The notes: a model not told the origin generated them from the sequence alone. Shown: positions 1 through 11,660, numbered from the stretch's first letter. The stretch is DNA of 64,000 nucleotides from Pseudomonas sp. Gutcm_11s (GCF_028649395.1 NZ_JAQSUW010000017.1:62001-126000), one strand, 5' to 3'. Translations and numbers: made by a program.

Positions 1-1310
1 TGCTCGACTGGGTCAACGAGAAATACATGGTGCGCCTGCTCGAGCTGCTGGCTGAGCGTGCCAACGGCTTGGCTCCCGCGCTCTCGCTGCTGATCGGCAG
101 CAAGCGCAGCGCCGCTCCACGGATGGCCGCGCCTTCTCCGTCTATTAATAGTGCGCCGGCCTCTCCTGCTCCGACTCCAGCCGCAGTGGCCGATGAGCCT
201 CCTACGGGCGACCTGTTTGCGTCTGTACCGGCACCGGCAGTCAGCCGACCGACCGAGCGCACCGTTCAGGTAGAGGGTGCACTCAAGCACACCAGTTACC
301 TGAACCGGACCTTCACCTTCGAGAACTTCGTCGAGGGTAAGTCCAACCAGATGGCGCGAGCTGCGGCCTGGCAGGTGGCGGACAACCTGAAACACGGTTA
401 CAACCCGTTGTTCCTCTACGGTGGCGTCGGCCTGGGCAAGACTCACCTGATGCACGCGGTGGGTAACCACCTGCTGAAGAAGAACCCCAACGCCAAGGTT
501 GTTTACCTGCATTCCGAGCGTTTTGTCGCTGACATGGTCAAGGCGCTGCAGCTCAACGCGATCAACGAGTTCAAACGCTTCTACCGTTCGGTAGATGCGC
601 TGCTGATCGACGATATCCAGTTCTTCGCCAAGAAGGAGCGCTCCCAGGAGGAGTTCTTCCACACCTTCAACGCTCTGCTCGAAGGTGGTCAGCAGGTGAT
701 CCTCACCAGCGATCGCTATCCGAAGGAGATCGAAGGGCTGGAGGAGCGTCTGAAGTCGCGCTTCGGCTGGGGCCTGACCGTTGCGGTCGAGCCGCCAGAG
801 CTGGAAACCCGCGTCGCCATTCTGATGAAGAAGGCCGAGCAGACCAAAGTCGATCTGCCGCATGACGCCGCCTTCTTCATCGCCCAGCGCATTCGCTCCA
901 ACGTGCGCGAGCTGGAAGGTGCGCTGAAGCGTGTCATCGCTCACTCGCACTTCACCAACCAGCCGATCAGCATCGAGCTGATCCGCGAGTCGCTGAAGGA
1001 TCTGCTGGCCCTGCAGGACAAGCTGGTGAGCGTGGATAATATCCAGCGCACCGTGGCCGAGTACTACAAGATCAAGATCTCCGATCTGCTCTCCAAGCGT
1101 CGTTCCCGTTCGGTGGCGCGGCCACGTCAGGTTGCCATGGCTCTGTCCAAGGAACTGACCAACCACAGCCTGCCGGAAATCGGTGATGCTTTTGGCGGAA
1201 GAGACCACACCACAGTGCTGCACGCCTGTCGTAAGATTGCTGAACTGCGGGAAGCCGACGCGGACATCCGCGAGGACTACAAGAACCTGCTGCGCACCCT
1301 GACCACCTGA
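1..1310 (+). CDS. dnaA: Chromosomal replication initiator DnaA (5' end outside window)
   Basis: DnaA is the AAA+ ATPase that binds DnaA boxes, melts oriC and loads the helicase. The reading frame is open from base 3, where the codons read LDWVNEKYMV, a typical end of domain I, so the ATG at 27 is internal and the true start lies upstream of the window. A variable proline/alanine linker (domain II) follows, then the AAA+ core with Walker A GGVGLGKTHL, Walker B LLIDDIQFF and an arginine finger region, then the C-terminal DNA-binding domain with the signature GGRDHTTVLHAC. It is the first gene of the dnaA-dnaN-recF-gyrB series; dnaN starts 30 bases downstream. Confidence 0.98.
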   Translation, partial: LDWVNEKYMVRLLELLAERANGLAPALSLLIGSKRSAAPRMAAPSPSINSAPASPAPTPAAVADEPPTGDLFASVPAPAVSRPTERTVQVEGALKHTSYLNRTFTFENFVEGKSNQMARAAAWQVADNLKHGYNPLFLYGGVGLGKTHLMHAVGNHLLKKNPNAKVVYLHSERFVADMVKALQLNAINEFKRFYRSVDALLIDDIQFFAKKERSQEEFFHTFNALLEGGQQVILTSDRYPKEIEGLEERLKSRFGWGLTVAVEPPELETRVAILMKKAEQTKVDLPHDAAFFIAQRIRSNVRELEGALKRVIAHSHFTNQPISIELIRESLKDLLALQDKLVSVDNIQRTVAEYYKIKISDLLSKRRSRSVARPRQVAMALSKELTNHSLPEIGDAFGGRDHTTVLHACRKIAELREADADIREDYKNLLRTLTT

Positions 1311-1340
1311 TACGCAGCCCACAAGGCAAGGGACGAGACC

Positions 1341-2444
1341 ATGCATTTCACTATTCAACGCGAAGCCCTGTTGAAACCCCTGCAACTGGTCGCCGGCGTC
1401 GTCGAACGCCGCCAGACCTTGCCGGTCCTGTCGAACGTGTTGCTGGTCGTCGAAGGCCAACAGCTGTCGCTGACCGGTACTGACCTGGAAGTCGAGCTGG
1501 TTGGTCGGGTGACGCTGGAAGACAGCGCCGAGCCGGGCGAGATCACCGTGCCGGCACGCAAGCTGATGGACATCTGCAAGAGCCTGCCGAGCGATGCGCT
1601 GATCGACATCCGTGTCGACGAGCAGAAGCTGGTGGTCAAGGCCGGTCGCAGCCGCTTCACTCTGTCCACCCTGCCGGCCAACGACTTCCCTACCGTGGAA
1701 GAAGGCCCGGGATCGCTGACCTTCACCCTGGTGCAGAGCAAGCTGCGTCGCCTGATCGACCGCACCAGCTTCGCCATGGCTCAGCAGGACGTGCGCTATT
1801 ACCTCAACGGCATGCTGATCGAAGTACAGACCGGTGTGCTGCGCGCTGTTGCAACCGACGGCCACCGCCTGGCCATGTGCGCAATGCAGGCGTCGATCGA
1901 GAACACCGAGAAGCATCAGGTGATCGTGCCGCGCAAAGGTATTCTCGAACTGGCTCGCCTGCTCACCGAGCAGGACGGCGAAGTGGCCATCGTCCTCGGT
2001 GCGAACCATATTCGCGCCACCACTGGCGAGTTCACCTTCACCTCCAAGCTGGTCGACGGCAAGTTCCCGGACTACGAGCGTGTGCTGCCGCGTGGTGGCG
2101 ACAAGCTGGTTGTTGGCGATCGCCAGGCACTGCGCGAAGCCTTCAGCCGTACCGCGATTCTGTCCAACGAGAAGTACCGCGGCATTCGTCTGCAACTGGC
2201 TAGCGGTCAGCTGAAGATCCAGGCCAACAACCCGGAGCAGGAAGAAGCCGAGGAGGAAGTGGCAGTCGACTACAACGGCAGCTCGCTGGAGATCGGCTTT
2301 AACGTCAGCTATCTGCTCGACGTGCTGGGCGTGATGACTACCGAGCAGGTTCGCCTGATCCTGTCCGACGCCAACAGCAGCGCTCTGGTTCAGGAAGCCG
2401 ACAACGACGACTCTTCCTACGTCGTCATGCCGATGCGCCTGTAA
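1341..2444 (+). CDS. dnaN: DNA polymerase III beta sliding clamp
   Basis: This is the ring-shaped processivity clamp that tethers the replicative polymerase and recruits repair and Hda-type factors. The 367-residue length is standard and the protein begins MHFTIQREALLKPLQLVAGV, typical of Pseudomonas DnaN. The C-terminal end VVMPMRL is the conserved clamp terminus that lines the peptide-binding pocket. The ATG is preceded by AAGGGACGAG, a good ribosome site. The gene sits between dnaA (30 bases) and recF (11 bases), so the four genes are probably co-transcribed, with dnaN possibly having extra promoters inside dnaA. Confidence 0.98.
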   Translation: MHFTIQREALLKPLQLVAGVVERRQTLPVLSNVLLVVEGQQLSLTGTDLEVELVGRVTLEDSAEPGEITVPARKLMDICKSLPSDALIDIRVDEQKLVVKAGRSRFTLSTLPANDFPTVEEGPGSLTFTLVQSKLRRLIDRTSFAMAQQDVRYYLNGMLIEVQTGVLRAVATDGHRLAMCAMQASIENTEKHQVIVPRKGILELARLLTEQDGEVAIVLGANHIRATTGEFTFTSKLVDGKFPDYERVLPRGGDKLVVGDRQALREAFSRTAILSNEKYRGIRLQLASGQLKIQANNPEQEEAEEEVAVDYNGSSLEIGFNVSYLLDVLGVMTTEQVRLILSDANSSALVQEADNDDSSYVVMPMRL

Positions 2445-2455
2445 TCAAGTTCTGA

Positions 2456-3561
2456 ATGTCCCTTTCTCGCGTCACCGTCACCGCGGTGCGAAACCTGCAC
2501 CCGGTGACGCTCTCCCCCTCCCCCCGCATCAATATTCTTCACGGCGCCAACGGCAGCGGTAAGACCAGCCTGCTGGAGGCCATCCATCTGTTGGGTCTCG
2601 CCCGCTCGTTTCGCAGCAACAAACTGCAGCCGATGATTCAGTACGAGCAGCCTGCTTGTACTGTGTTCGGCCAGGTGAACCGCGATGACGGGTTGCACAG
2701 CAATCTGGGCATTTCGCGTGATCGTCAGGGCGAGCTTCAGATTCGTGTCGACGGGCAGAACGCTCGTAGCACGGCTCAGCTTGCCGAGCTGCTGCCGCTG
2801 CAGGTGATCAACCCGGACAGCTTCCGTTTGCTGGAAGGCGCGCCCAAGGTTCGTCGCCAGTTCCTCGATTGGGGAGTGTTCCACGTGGAACAACGCTTCC
2901 TGCCGGCCTGGCAGCGCCTGCAGAAGGCCCTGCGGCAGCGGAACTCGTGGCTGCGGCATGGTACACTGGACGCCGCGTCGCAAGCGGCCTGGGACCGTGA
3001 ATTGTGCCTGGCTAGTGACGAGCTGGATGGCTACCGCAGAGCTTATATTCAAGCTCTGAAGCCGGTTTTCGAACGGGTATTGAGCGAGCTGGTGGAGCTG
3101 GAGGGACTGACTCTCAGTTACTACCGCGGCTGGGACAAGGACAAGCAGCTGGCCGATGTGTTGGCTACTACCCTGCCCCGTGACCAGCAGCTCGGACATA
3201 CCCAGGCCGGTCCGCAACGCGCTGATCTGCGCCTGCGATTGGGGGCTCACAATGCCGCGGAGATACTGTCCCGCGGTCAGCAGAAGCTGGTGGTGTGTGC
3301 TTTGCGCATTGCCCAGGGGCATCTGCTGAATCAGGCCAAACAAGGCCAATGCATCTATCTGGTAGACGACTTGCCGTCGGAGCTGGATGAGCGACATCGA
3401 CAGGCCCTGTGCCGCCTGCTGGACGATTTGCAGTGCCAGGTGTTCATCACCTGTGTCGATCACGAATTACTGAATGATGGCTGGCGCACGGACACGCCGG
3501 TCGCCATGTTCCACGTGGAACATGGCTGTATCACCCAGACACGACCATCGGGAGTGAAGGC

Positions 3562-3565
<4 letters not shown>
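2456..3565 (+). CDS. recF: Recombination protein RecF
   Basis: RecF is an SMC-like ABC ATPase that, with RecO and RecR, loads RecA on gapped DNA at stalled forks. Walker A GANGSGKTSLLEA lies near residues 29-41, and the C-terminal half holds the ABC signature SRGQQKL and Walker B YLVDDLPSELD. The length of 369 residues is normal. The stop overlaps the gyrB start by four bases (ATGA), suggesting translational coupling. Two parS-like palindromes lie inside the coding sequence, and both encode the same tetrapeptide FHVE, so the protein sequence there is constrained by a DNA element. Confidence 0.97.
2877..2892. other. parS-like centromere site 1, inside recF
   Basis: The 16-base perfect palindrome TGTTCCACGTGGAACA closely matches the bacterial parS consensus bound by ParB (TGTTNCACGTGAAACA type). 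ParB sites cluster near oriC in Pseudomonas and direct chromosome segregation with ParA. The site lies inside the recF coding sequence. Confidence 0.85.
3503..3526. other. parS-like centromere site 2, inside recF
   Basis: This is a second copy of TGTTCCACGTGGAACA (3507-3522), here extended by GCCA on the left and TGGC on the right into a perfect 24-base palindrome. It lies near the 3' end of recF, about 630 bases from the first copy. Confidence 0.85.
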
Positions 3566-5982
<2,417 letters not shown>

Positions 5983-6017
5983 TCCCTGCACGCGGGGCAC
6001 GCAAGTGCCCCTACAAG

Positions 6018-6053
6018 AGCCCCTGCTAGCGTCGCTACCAGGGGCTTTTGTTT
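6018..6053 (+). terminator. Terminator after gyrB
   Basis: The arms AGCCCCTG (6018-6025) and CAGGGGCT (6039-6046), with an inner TAGCG/CGCTA pairing, form a stem followed by a T-rich run. The position 35 bases after the gyrB stop fits the end of the dnaN-recF-gyrB transcript. Confidence 0.85.
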
Positions 6054-6118
6054 GTCTGAGGTTAGTAGGGTCTAGACCGCTGTTGCTGGCATCCGACAGG
6101 CCTGATAAAAGCCACAGC

Positions 6119-7030
6119 ATGCGGATTCAGAAAATGGATGTGGGCATGGGGCACATAGATAGAACGAATAGCCGTCTGTTCGAGCTCGACCTGTTACGAG
6201 CCCTGGTCACCGTGGCCGATTGCGGCAGCTTCACCACCGCCGCACTGAGACTGAGCTCTACGCAATCGACCGTCAGCCAAAAAGTCCGGCGTCTCGAAGA
6301 GCTGGCTGGGCATCGCCTGCTGGAGCGGGGCAATCGCGACGTGCTGCCCACCGATGCCGGCGAAACGGTGCTGGGTTATGCCAGGCGGCTGCTGTCGCTG
6401 AACGACGAGCTGCACGAGGCTCTGGATGGGGCGAGCGTGGCGCAGATCGTGCGCATCGGCGTACCGGACGACTTCGCCGCCGGGCGTACCACAAGGCACT
6501 TAGCCGAGTTCAGCCGCCGCTTTCCGCATATCAAGCTCGAGGTTACCGCTGGGCTCAGTCGTGATCTGGCCGGCAGCTACGATCGTGGCGAGCTGGACCT
6601 GGTGCTCCTCAAGCAACGTCGCAACAGCCGCGATGCGGTAGCGCGCTGGACGGAGAAGACACGCTGGGTGGATAGCCTGCGCAGCCCGGCGTTCGATCTC
6701 GATCCATTGCCGATCGTGACGTTTCCGCCGCGAGGCCTGTACCGCGATGAAATGATCGCGGCGCTGGAGTCGGTCGGCAGACGCTGGCGAATCAGCTTCA
6801 CCAGCTCCAGTCTCAGTGGTATCCAGGATGCGATCGCCGACGGCATGGGCATCGGTCTGCTGCCGCTGCGCGCGGTGACCGGCGAGCACCTGGTGTTGCC
6901 GCAATCGGCGGGTCTGCCGGAGGTGGACATGTTCGAGGTGGCGATCATCCATCGGCCGAGTGCCGGGCCGGTGATTACTGCGCTGGCGGAGTCGTTTTCG
7001 GCCTTGCTGGAACAGGAACGAGGCAGCTGA
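6119..7030 (+). CDS. LysR-family transcriptional regulator
   Basis: The N-terminal winged helix reads FELDLLRALVTVADCGSFTTAALRLSSTQSTVSQKVRRLEELAG, the classical LysR DNA-binding domain, followed by a linker helix and a periplasmic-binding-like effector domain (about 303 residues). The frame is open further upstream, but that extension would run into gyrB across its terminator, so I use the ATG at 6119; ATGs at 6134 and 6146 are also possible because no ribosome site is convincing. The gene points the same way as the ureidoglycine aminohydrolase gene 188 bases downstream and may control it or a purine/allantoin function, but this is only inferred from position. Confidence 0.85.
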   Translation: MRIQKMDVGMGHIDRTNSRLFELDLLRALVTVADCGSFTTAALRLSSTQSTVSQKVRRLEELAGHRLLERGNRDVLPTDAGETVLGYARRLLSLNDELHEALDGASVAQIVRIGVPDDFAAGRTTRHLAEFSRRFPHIKLEVTAGLSRDLAGSYDRGELDLVLLKQRRNSRDAVARWTEKTRWVDSLRSPAFDLDPLPIVTFPPRGLYRDEMIAALESVGRRWRISFTSSSLSGIQDAIADGMGIGLLPLRAVTGEHLVLPQSAGLPEVDMFEVAIIHRPSAGPVITALAESFSALLEQERGS

Positions 7031-7218
7031 GCCGAAAGCAGCACCGCCGAAGTTGAATTCGATAATCAAATGTGGCGCATCCCAACATTTAATTTGTCGA
7101 TGAGAGAGGCGCTGGATATCTTGGATTTGCCCCGTGCCTCCAGCTCGAATGCTGCTGGACGCCGCCCCGCCGGATGACCGACATCGACGGGGAGCCGAAT
7201 ACCAACAGGAGACCTCCC

Positions 7219-8055
<837 letters not shown>

Positions 8056-8062
8056 TCGACAC

Positions 8063-8090
8063 AACCGGGAGCCTAGCTCCCGGTTTGCTT
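8063..8090 (+). terminator. Terminator after allE
   Basis: A perfect ten-base stem, AACCGGGAGC (8063-8072) and GCTCCCGGTT (8076-8085), with a three-base loop lies eight bases after the stop and is followed by a short T-rich tail. Confidence 0.8.
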
Positions 8091-8103
8091 TGGAAGGGGC
8101 TGC

Positions 8104-8171
8104 TATAGCCAAAGGCTTACACGACAAGGCGGCCTGCTGCTCTTTTGCCGCCCTGCCCTGGCGACTAATCT
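8104..8171 (+). promoter_or_regulatory. Putative GacA-type upstream site and promoter of the sRNA
   Basis: CTTACA at 8116-8121 matches the right half of the known GacA upstream element TGTAAG-N6-CTTACA; the left half (TATAGC at 8104-8109) is degenerate, with three of six matching. A possible -10 box TAATCT lies at 8166-8171. The element would be centred near -65 relative to a start at about 8178, the usual place for rsm sRNA promoters. The promoter assignment is inferred. Confidence 0.5.
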
Positions 8172-8177
8172 GCACAC

Positions 8178-8284
8178 ACCTGCCAGGAATTGGATGTCCC
8201 GGGTCATGGAAGACAGACCGCGCCAGGATGGCAAACGACAGGATGTCGGAAGGTCTTGAAGAACCCGCCTCGGCGGGTTTTTTT
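8178..8284 (+). ncRNA. Candidate Rsm-type (RsmX/Y/Z-like) regulatory sRNA
   Basis: About 107 bases contain six GGA motifs (8186, 8192, 8208, 8226, 8241, 8248) and end in a strong terminator. Two of the motifs sit in the loops of perfect small hairpins, GCCAGGATGGC (8222-8232) and CGACAGGATGTCG (8236-8248), the presentation that CsrA/RsmA proteins prefer. CCAGGAATTGG and GTCATGGAAGAC could form two more. Known Rsm sRNAs of Pseudomonas are about 110-130 nucleotides, unlinked to any ORF, GacA-activated, and titrate RsmA/RsmE. There is no conserved reading frame. The exact 5' end is a guess, and I cannot say which of RsmX, RsmY or RsmZ it corresponds to. Confidence 0.75.
8262..8284 (+). terminator. 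Terminator of the Rsm-like sRNA
   Basis: The stem AACCCGC (8262-8268) and GCGGGTT (8273-8279) with a CTCG loop is followed by an uninterrupted T run to 8284. It ends 22 bases before the stop codon of the convergent CDP-diglyceride synthase gene. Confidence 0.9.
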
Positions 8285-8306
8285 ATTGCCTGCGAAAAGG
8301 TGGGCC

Positions 8307-9239
8307 TCAGGCCCACCAGTAGCGTACGAAGTGGAAGAAGATCGGCGCGGCGAAACACACCGAGTCCATGCGGTCGAGCATGCCGCCGTGACCTTCGATC
8401 ATGTGGCCCCAGTCCTTCACCCCGCGATCGCGTTTGATCGCCGACATCACCAGGCCGCCGGCAAAGCCCAGCAGGTTGACGGTCAGCGCCATCAGCGCGG
8501 CCTGCCAGAAGCTGAACGGGGTGATCCAGAACAGCGAGGCGCCGACCAGGCTGGCCAGGGCCACGCCGCCGACGAAGCCTTCCACTGTCTTCGACGGCGA
8601 CAGCTTGGGCGCGATCTTGCGCTTGCCGGCCAGCTTGCCGCAGACGTACTGCAGCACGTCAGACAGCTGCACGACGATGATCAGCCAGGCGATCAGCAGC
8701 AGGTTGCGGCCCTCGTAGCCGGGAATGTCCAGGGTCAGCAGCGCCGGCACCGCGGACACGCAGTACACCGCAATCATCAGCCCCCACTGCACTTCCGAGG
8801 CGCGCTCAAGGAAGCGCGTGGTATCGCCGGCCAGCGAGGCGAGGATCGGCAGCAGGAGGAACAGGTAGACCGGGATGAAGATGGCGAACAGACCGTACCA
8901 GTCCAGGGCTATCAGCAGGTACTGCATCGGCAACGCAAAGTAGAAGGCCGCCACCAACGCCGGGTAGTCGCTGCGCCGGGTCGGCGTCAGGGTGAGGAAC
9001 TCGCGAAGGGCGTAGAACGATACGAAGTAGAACAGCAGTACTACGCCGTTGTTGCCGAATAGGAAGGCAACGCCGATGACGAGCACCATGACCCACCAGG
9101 CATCGATCCGTGCATTGAGGTTCTCGATTACCGCGTTGGGGACGTCACCGGCCCGCTTGCGCAGGATGCGGGCGATCAGGGTGGCGATCAGCAGTACGGC
9201 GCCGATGCCGGCGAACAGCAGGATTGTGTTGCGATCCAT
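8307..9239 (-). CDS. Phosphatidate cytidylyltransferase (CDP-diglyceride synthase), YnbB-like
   Basis: The predicted reaction makes CDP-diacylglycerol from phosphatidate and CTP in the inner membrane. The 310-residue protein has about eight hydrophobic segments and the CdsA signature near its C-terminus, SAIKRDRGVKDWGHMIEGHG followed by GMLDRMDS, with the conserved K, D, H and D residues. It is the last gene of the six-gene minus-strand operon; its ATG follows the acyltransferase stop as TGAGATG. It is probably a second copy specialised for this operon, because housekeeping CdsA normally lies near ispU/dxr. In E. coli the equivalent operon member is ynbB. Confidence 0.88.
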   Translation of the reverse strand: MDRNTILLFAGIGAVLLIATLIARILRKRAGDVPNAVIENLNARIDAWWVMVLVIGVAFLFGNNGVVLLFYFVSFYALREFLTLTPTRRSDYPALVAAFYFALPMQYLLIALDWYGLFAIFIPVYLFLLLPILASLAGDTTRFLERASEVQWGLMIAVYCVSAVPALLTLDIPGYEGRNLLLIAWLIIVVQLSDVLQYVCGKLAGKRKIAPKLSPSKTVEGFVGGVALASLVGASLFWITPFSFWQAALMALTVNLLGFAGGLVMSAIKRDRGVKDWGHMIEGHGGMLDRMDSVCFAAPIFFHFVRYWWA

Positions 9240-9240
9240 C

Positions 9241-9864
9241 TCAGACTACCTCCGGGGCCAGTTCCAGCAGGGCGTTGCGGGCGCGTTCGAGGAAGGCGGC
9301 CTTGTCTTCGTCCTCCACGCGCTGCAGCGGCGCACCGAAGCTCAGGGTGCACAGCAGCGGCAGCGGTAGCGCCCTGCCCTTGGGCATCACCCGGTTGAGG
9401 TTGGCGATCCACACCGGGACCAGCTCCACCTCGTGCTTGGCTTGGGCCAGGTGGAACAGGCCGCTCTTGAACGGCAGCAGTTGTTCCTCGGTGAGGTTGC
9501 GCGTGCCCTCGGGGAAGATGATCAGCGAGTCGCCCTGGTCCAGCGCCTCGAGCATCGACTGCAGCGGGTTGGTCTGTGGCGAGCGCTGCTCGCGGTCGAC
9601 CAGCACGCCGTTGAACACGTCGCGGATCAGGAAGCGGCGCAGGTCGCTACTCATCCAGTAGTCGGAGCCGGCCACCGGGCGGGTGCGCCGGCGTAGCTCC
9701 GGCGGCAGCGAGGCCCACAGCAGGACGAAGTCGCCGTGGCTGCTGTGGTTGGCGTAGTACAGGCGTTGCACCGGTTGGGCCGTGCAGCCCAGCCAGAGGG
9801 CGCGTGCGCCGGTCAGCAGGCGGGCTGCCGAGGTGATGGCGAAGGCGGTGATCGAAGCGAGCAT
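9241..9864 (-). CDS. PlsC-like 1-acylglycerol-3-phosphate acyltransferase (operon member)
   Basis: This 207-residue acyltransferase has the catalytic HX4D box in NHSSHGDF, the FPEGTR glycerophosphate-binding motif and a short hydrophobic N-terminus. It probably transfers an acyl chain to a lysophospholipid at the inner membrane. The ATG at 9864 is preceded by AAGGAG at a good distance; the frame is open further upstream, but that part overlaps the neighbouring gene in another frame. As far as I recall, the E. coli ynbABCD operon has no acyltransferase, so this is an addition. A separate, longer PlsC homologue (14258-15031) occupies the usual lptA place. Confidence 0.86.
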   Translation of the reverse strand: MLASITAFAITSAARLLTGARALWLGCTAQPVQRLYYANHSSHGDFVLLWASLPPELRRRTRPVAGSDYWMSSDLRRFLIRDVFNGVLVDREQRSPQTNPLQSMLEALDQGDSLIIFPEGTRNLTEEQLLPFKSGLFHLAQAKHEVELVPVWIANLNRVMPKGRALPLPLLCTLSFGAPLQRVEDEDKAAFLERARNALLELAPEVV

Positions 9865-9877
9865 GGATATGACTCCT

Positions 9878-10333
9878 TTATCCAGCCAGGGAAAGCCAGG
9901 GGGCGGCGAGAAGGATGGCCAGGGCCAGCAGCAGTTGCGCGACCAGCCAGGCGGCCTGCAGGCGCAGTAGGCGCAGGGCGCCGCGGCTGCGTTCCTGCCA
10001 GTCACGTGGCTGGGCAGCAGCGGGCTGCAGGCCGAGAACCTGCAGCGCCTGGTCCAGGTCGGTGGTGTGTTCGGCAAGACGCGTCGCATCGTTGGCCAGG
10101 CGGACGAACAGTTCGGCATCCAGCGCCACGCGGATGGCCCAGTACTTCTGCGCCAGGCCGAGCATCACCAGCAGGCCGCAGAGGACGCCGCTGGCGGCGC
10201 TGGGTGGCGCACCGAGCAGCGGTGCCAGGCCGTAGGCGAGGGCGAGCAGGGTCAGCGCGTTGGACAGTAGATCCAGGCCTCGACCGCGACGCAGCAGGCC
10301 GGCGACCAGGGCGAGTTGCATCTCAGAGGCCAT
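9878..10333 (-). CDS. Small membrane protein of the ynb-like operon, function unknown
   Basis: The 151-residue protein has two central hydrophobic stretches (about residues 25-60), an amphipathic middle rich in charged residues and a C-terminal hydrophobic helix (about residues 128-148). I do not recognise a family. The ATG at 10333 has a near-perfect GGAGGT ribosome site six bases upstream and overlaps the end of the phosphatase gene by eleven bases; an ATG at 10321, in a TGAGATG junction, is the alternative. Its place between a phosphatase and an acyltransferase suggests an accessory role in lipid handling. Confidence 0.7.
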   Translation of the reverse strand: MASEMQLALVAGLLRRGRGLDLLSNALTLLALAYGLAPLLGAPPSAASGVLCGLLVMLGLAQKYWAIRVALDAELFVRLANDATRLAEHTTDLDQALQVLGLQPAAAQPRDWQERSRGALRLLRLQAAWLVAQLLLALAILLAAPWLSLAG

Positions 10334-11660
10334 GCGCCACCTCCAGGCTCGCGGCTGATTGCAGCAGACCCTGCAGCGCCTGGCGCTGCGCTTCGCCCAG
10401 CACGATCTGCGGGCGTGCGGCGCGAATCAGCTCGATGGCCTGCTCCACGTTACTGGCGCGGCCGCTGTGCAGCAGCCAGGCGGCGACCAGGGTGGCGCTG
10501 CGCGAGTAGCCGAGGGCGCAGCAGACCAGCAGCGGGCCTTGCTCGCGCAACTCCTCGATCAGCGCCGCGCCTTGGCGGCAGGCCTCGGTATCGGGGGCGA
10601 CCAGGTCCAGCAGCGGCAGGCTGCGATAGGCCTTGCCGGGCAGGCGGACCGGCAGCTCGGCACTCAGATCCAGCACGGCGGCGAAGGGTGCAGCTTCCTG
10701 CTCGCTCGGTACGCGTCCCAGCCATAGGCCATCCACCACCTGGTCCGGCTGCGGATGCCTGCGCGTCCACAGCCGCGAGTTGATCCAGGCGCCAAGTAGG
10801 TAGGGAGCGAGCAGCCAGGTGCTGGCCGAACCGAGCGAGCCGTCGGCGCGCTTCTGGAAGCCGACCGCGCCGAACAGCGCGTAGTTCAGGGCGACCAGCA
10901 ACAGCGAAGCGCAGGGCCACAGCAGCCACAGCCAGGCGCCACCGAGGTTTACCGCCAGGGATGCGCAGATGACACTGCCCAGTCCATAGCGCAGGGCCAG
11001 GCGCCAGCGCTGCGGCTCGCGCGCCAGGCGCAGCTGCTGCAGTGGGCTGCGCCCTTCGACCGGCCATAGCCACACGCACAGCCAGCCGGCCAGGGCGCCG
11101 GTAGGCACGTCGATGAAGTGGTGTTGCCAGGTAGTCAGCACCGACAGGCCGATCAGCGCCATCCAGCCGTGCAACAGGCCGCGCAGCAGCACGCCGCGGG
11201 TGTGCCGGGCGAACATCACCCAGATCACCACCAGCAGCGCGATATGCAGCGAGGGTGCCTGGTTGAACGGTTTGTCGAAGCCCATCAGCACATCGAACAT
11301 CCAGCCGAAGAAGCCGCTCAGCTCGGGGCGTTCGAAGGTGAAGCGCAATGGCCAGAGCAGGAAGCAGGCGATGCAGATCAGCTGGGTGCTGAGCAGGCGC
11401 AGGGCATGCCTATCCATCTCCCGGCGCGTGGCTGGAAGCAGGAAGGACAGACCGTAGAGCAGGTCGATCGACCAGTAGGGCACGATGGTCCAGGCCCACA
11501 GCGGCGTCGCGCTTTCCCAGGCGAACACCAGGCTGCCGACGTCGTCGCGCTGTGCGGTGAACCAGTTGGCGAAGCCGTAGCTGGCGAAGAACAACGGGGC
11601 CAGCAGCAATAGCCAGAGAACCCCGCGCTTCCACAATCCGGTCTCGCGGGCGACCTGCAT
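10323..11660 (-). CDS. PAP2-like / dual-specificity phosphatase fusion protein, YnbD-like
   Basis: This 445-residue protein joins two phosphatase types. The N-terminal two-thirds is a multi-spanning membrane domain with PAP2-like features: a PSLHIA motif near residues 145-150, then WQHHFIDVPTGAL with the catalytic His and Asp. The C-terminal part is a soluble dual-specificity (tyrosine-phosphatase-like) domain with the CX5R loop in CCALGYSRS near residue 381. The ATG at 11660 overlaps the upstream stop as TGATG, which decides the start over an in-frame ATG 14 codons earlier. E. coli YnbD has the same architecture as I recall. It probably dephosphorylates a lipid intermediate such as a phosphatidylpolyol phosphate. 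Confidence 0.85.
   Translation of the reverse strand: MQVARETGLWKRGVLWLLLLAPLFFASYGFANWFTAQRDDVGSLVFAWESATPLWAWTIVPYWSIDLLYGLSFLLPATRREMDRHALRLLSTQLICIACFLLWPLRFTFERPELSGFFGWMFDVLMGFDKPFNQAPSLHIALLVVIWVMFARHTRGVLLRGLLHGWMALIGLSVLTTWQHHFIDVPTGALAGWLCVWLWPVEGRSPLQQLRLAREPQRWRLALRYGLGSVICASLAVNLGGAWLWLLWPCASLLLVALNYALFGAVGFQKRADGSLGSASTWLLAPYLLGAWINSRLWTRRHPQPDQVVDGLWLGRVPSEQEAAPFAAVLDLSAELPVRLPGKAYRSLPLLDLVAPDTEACRQGAALIEELREQGPLLVCCALGYSRSATLVAAWLLHSGRASNVEQAIELIRAARPQIVLGEAQRQALQGLLQSAASLEVAHGL

Noticed and set aside
8090..8437. A 115-codon plus-strand frame over the sRNA region
   Set aside because: It runs through the sRNA terminator and into the convergent CDP-diglyceride synthase gene; the GGA hairpins and terminator explain the region better.
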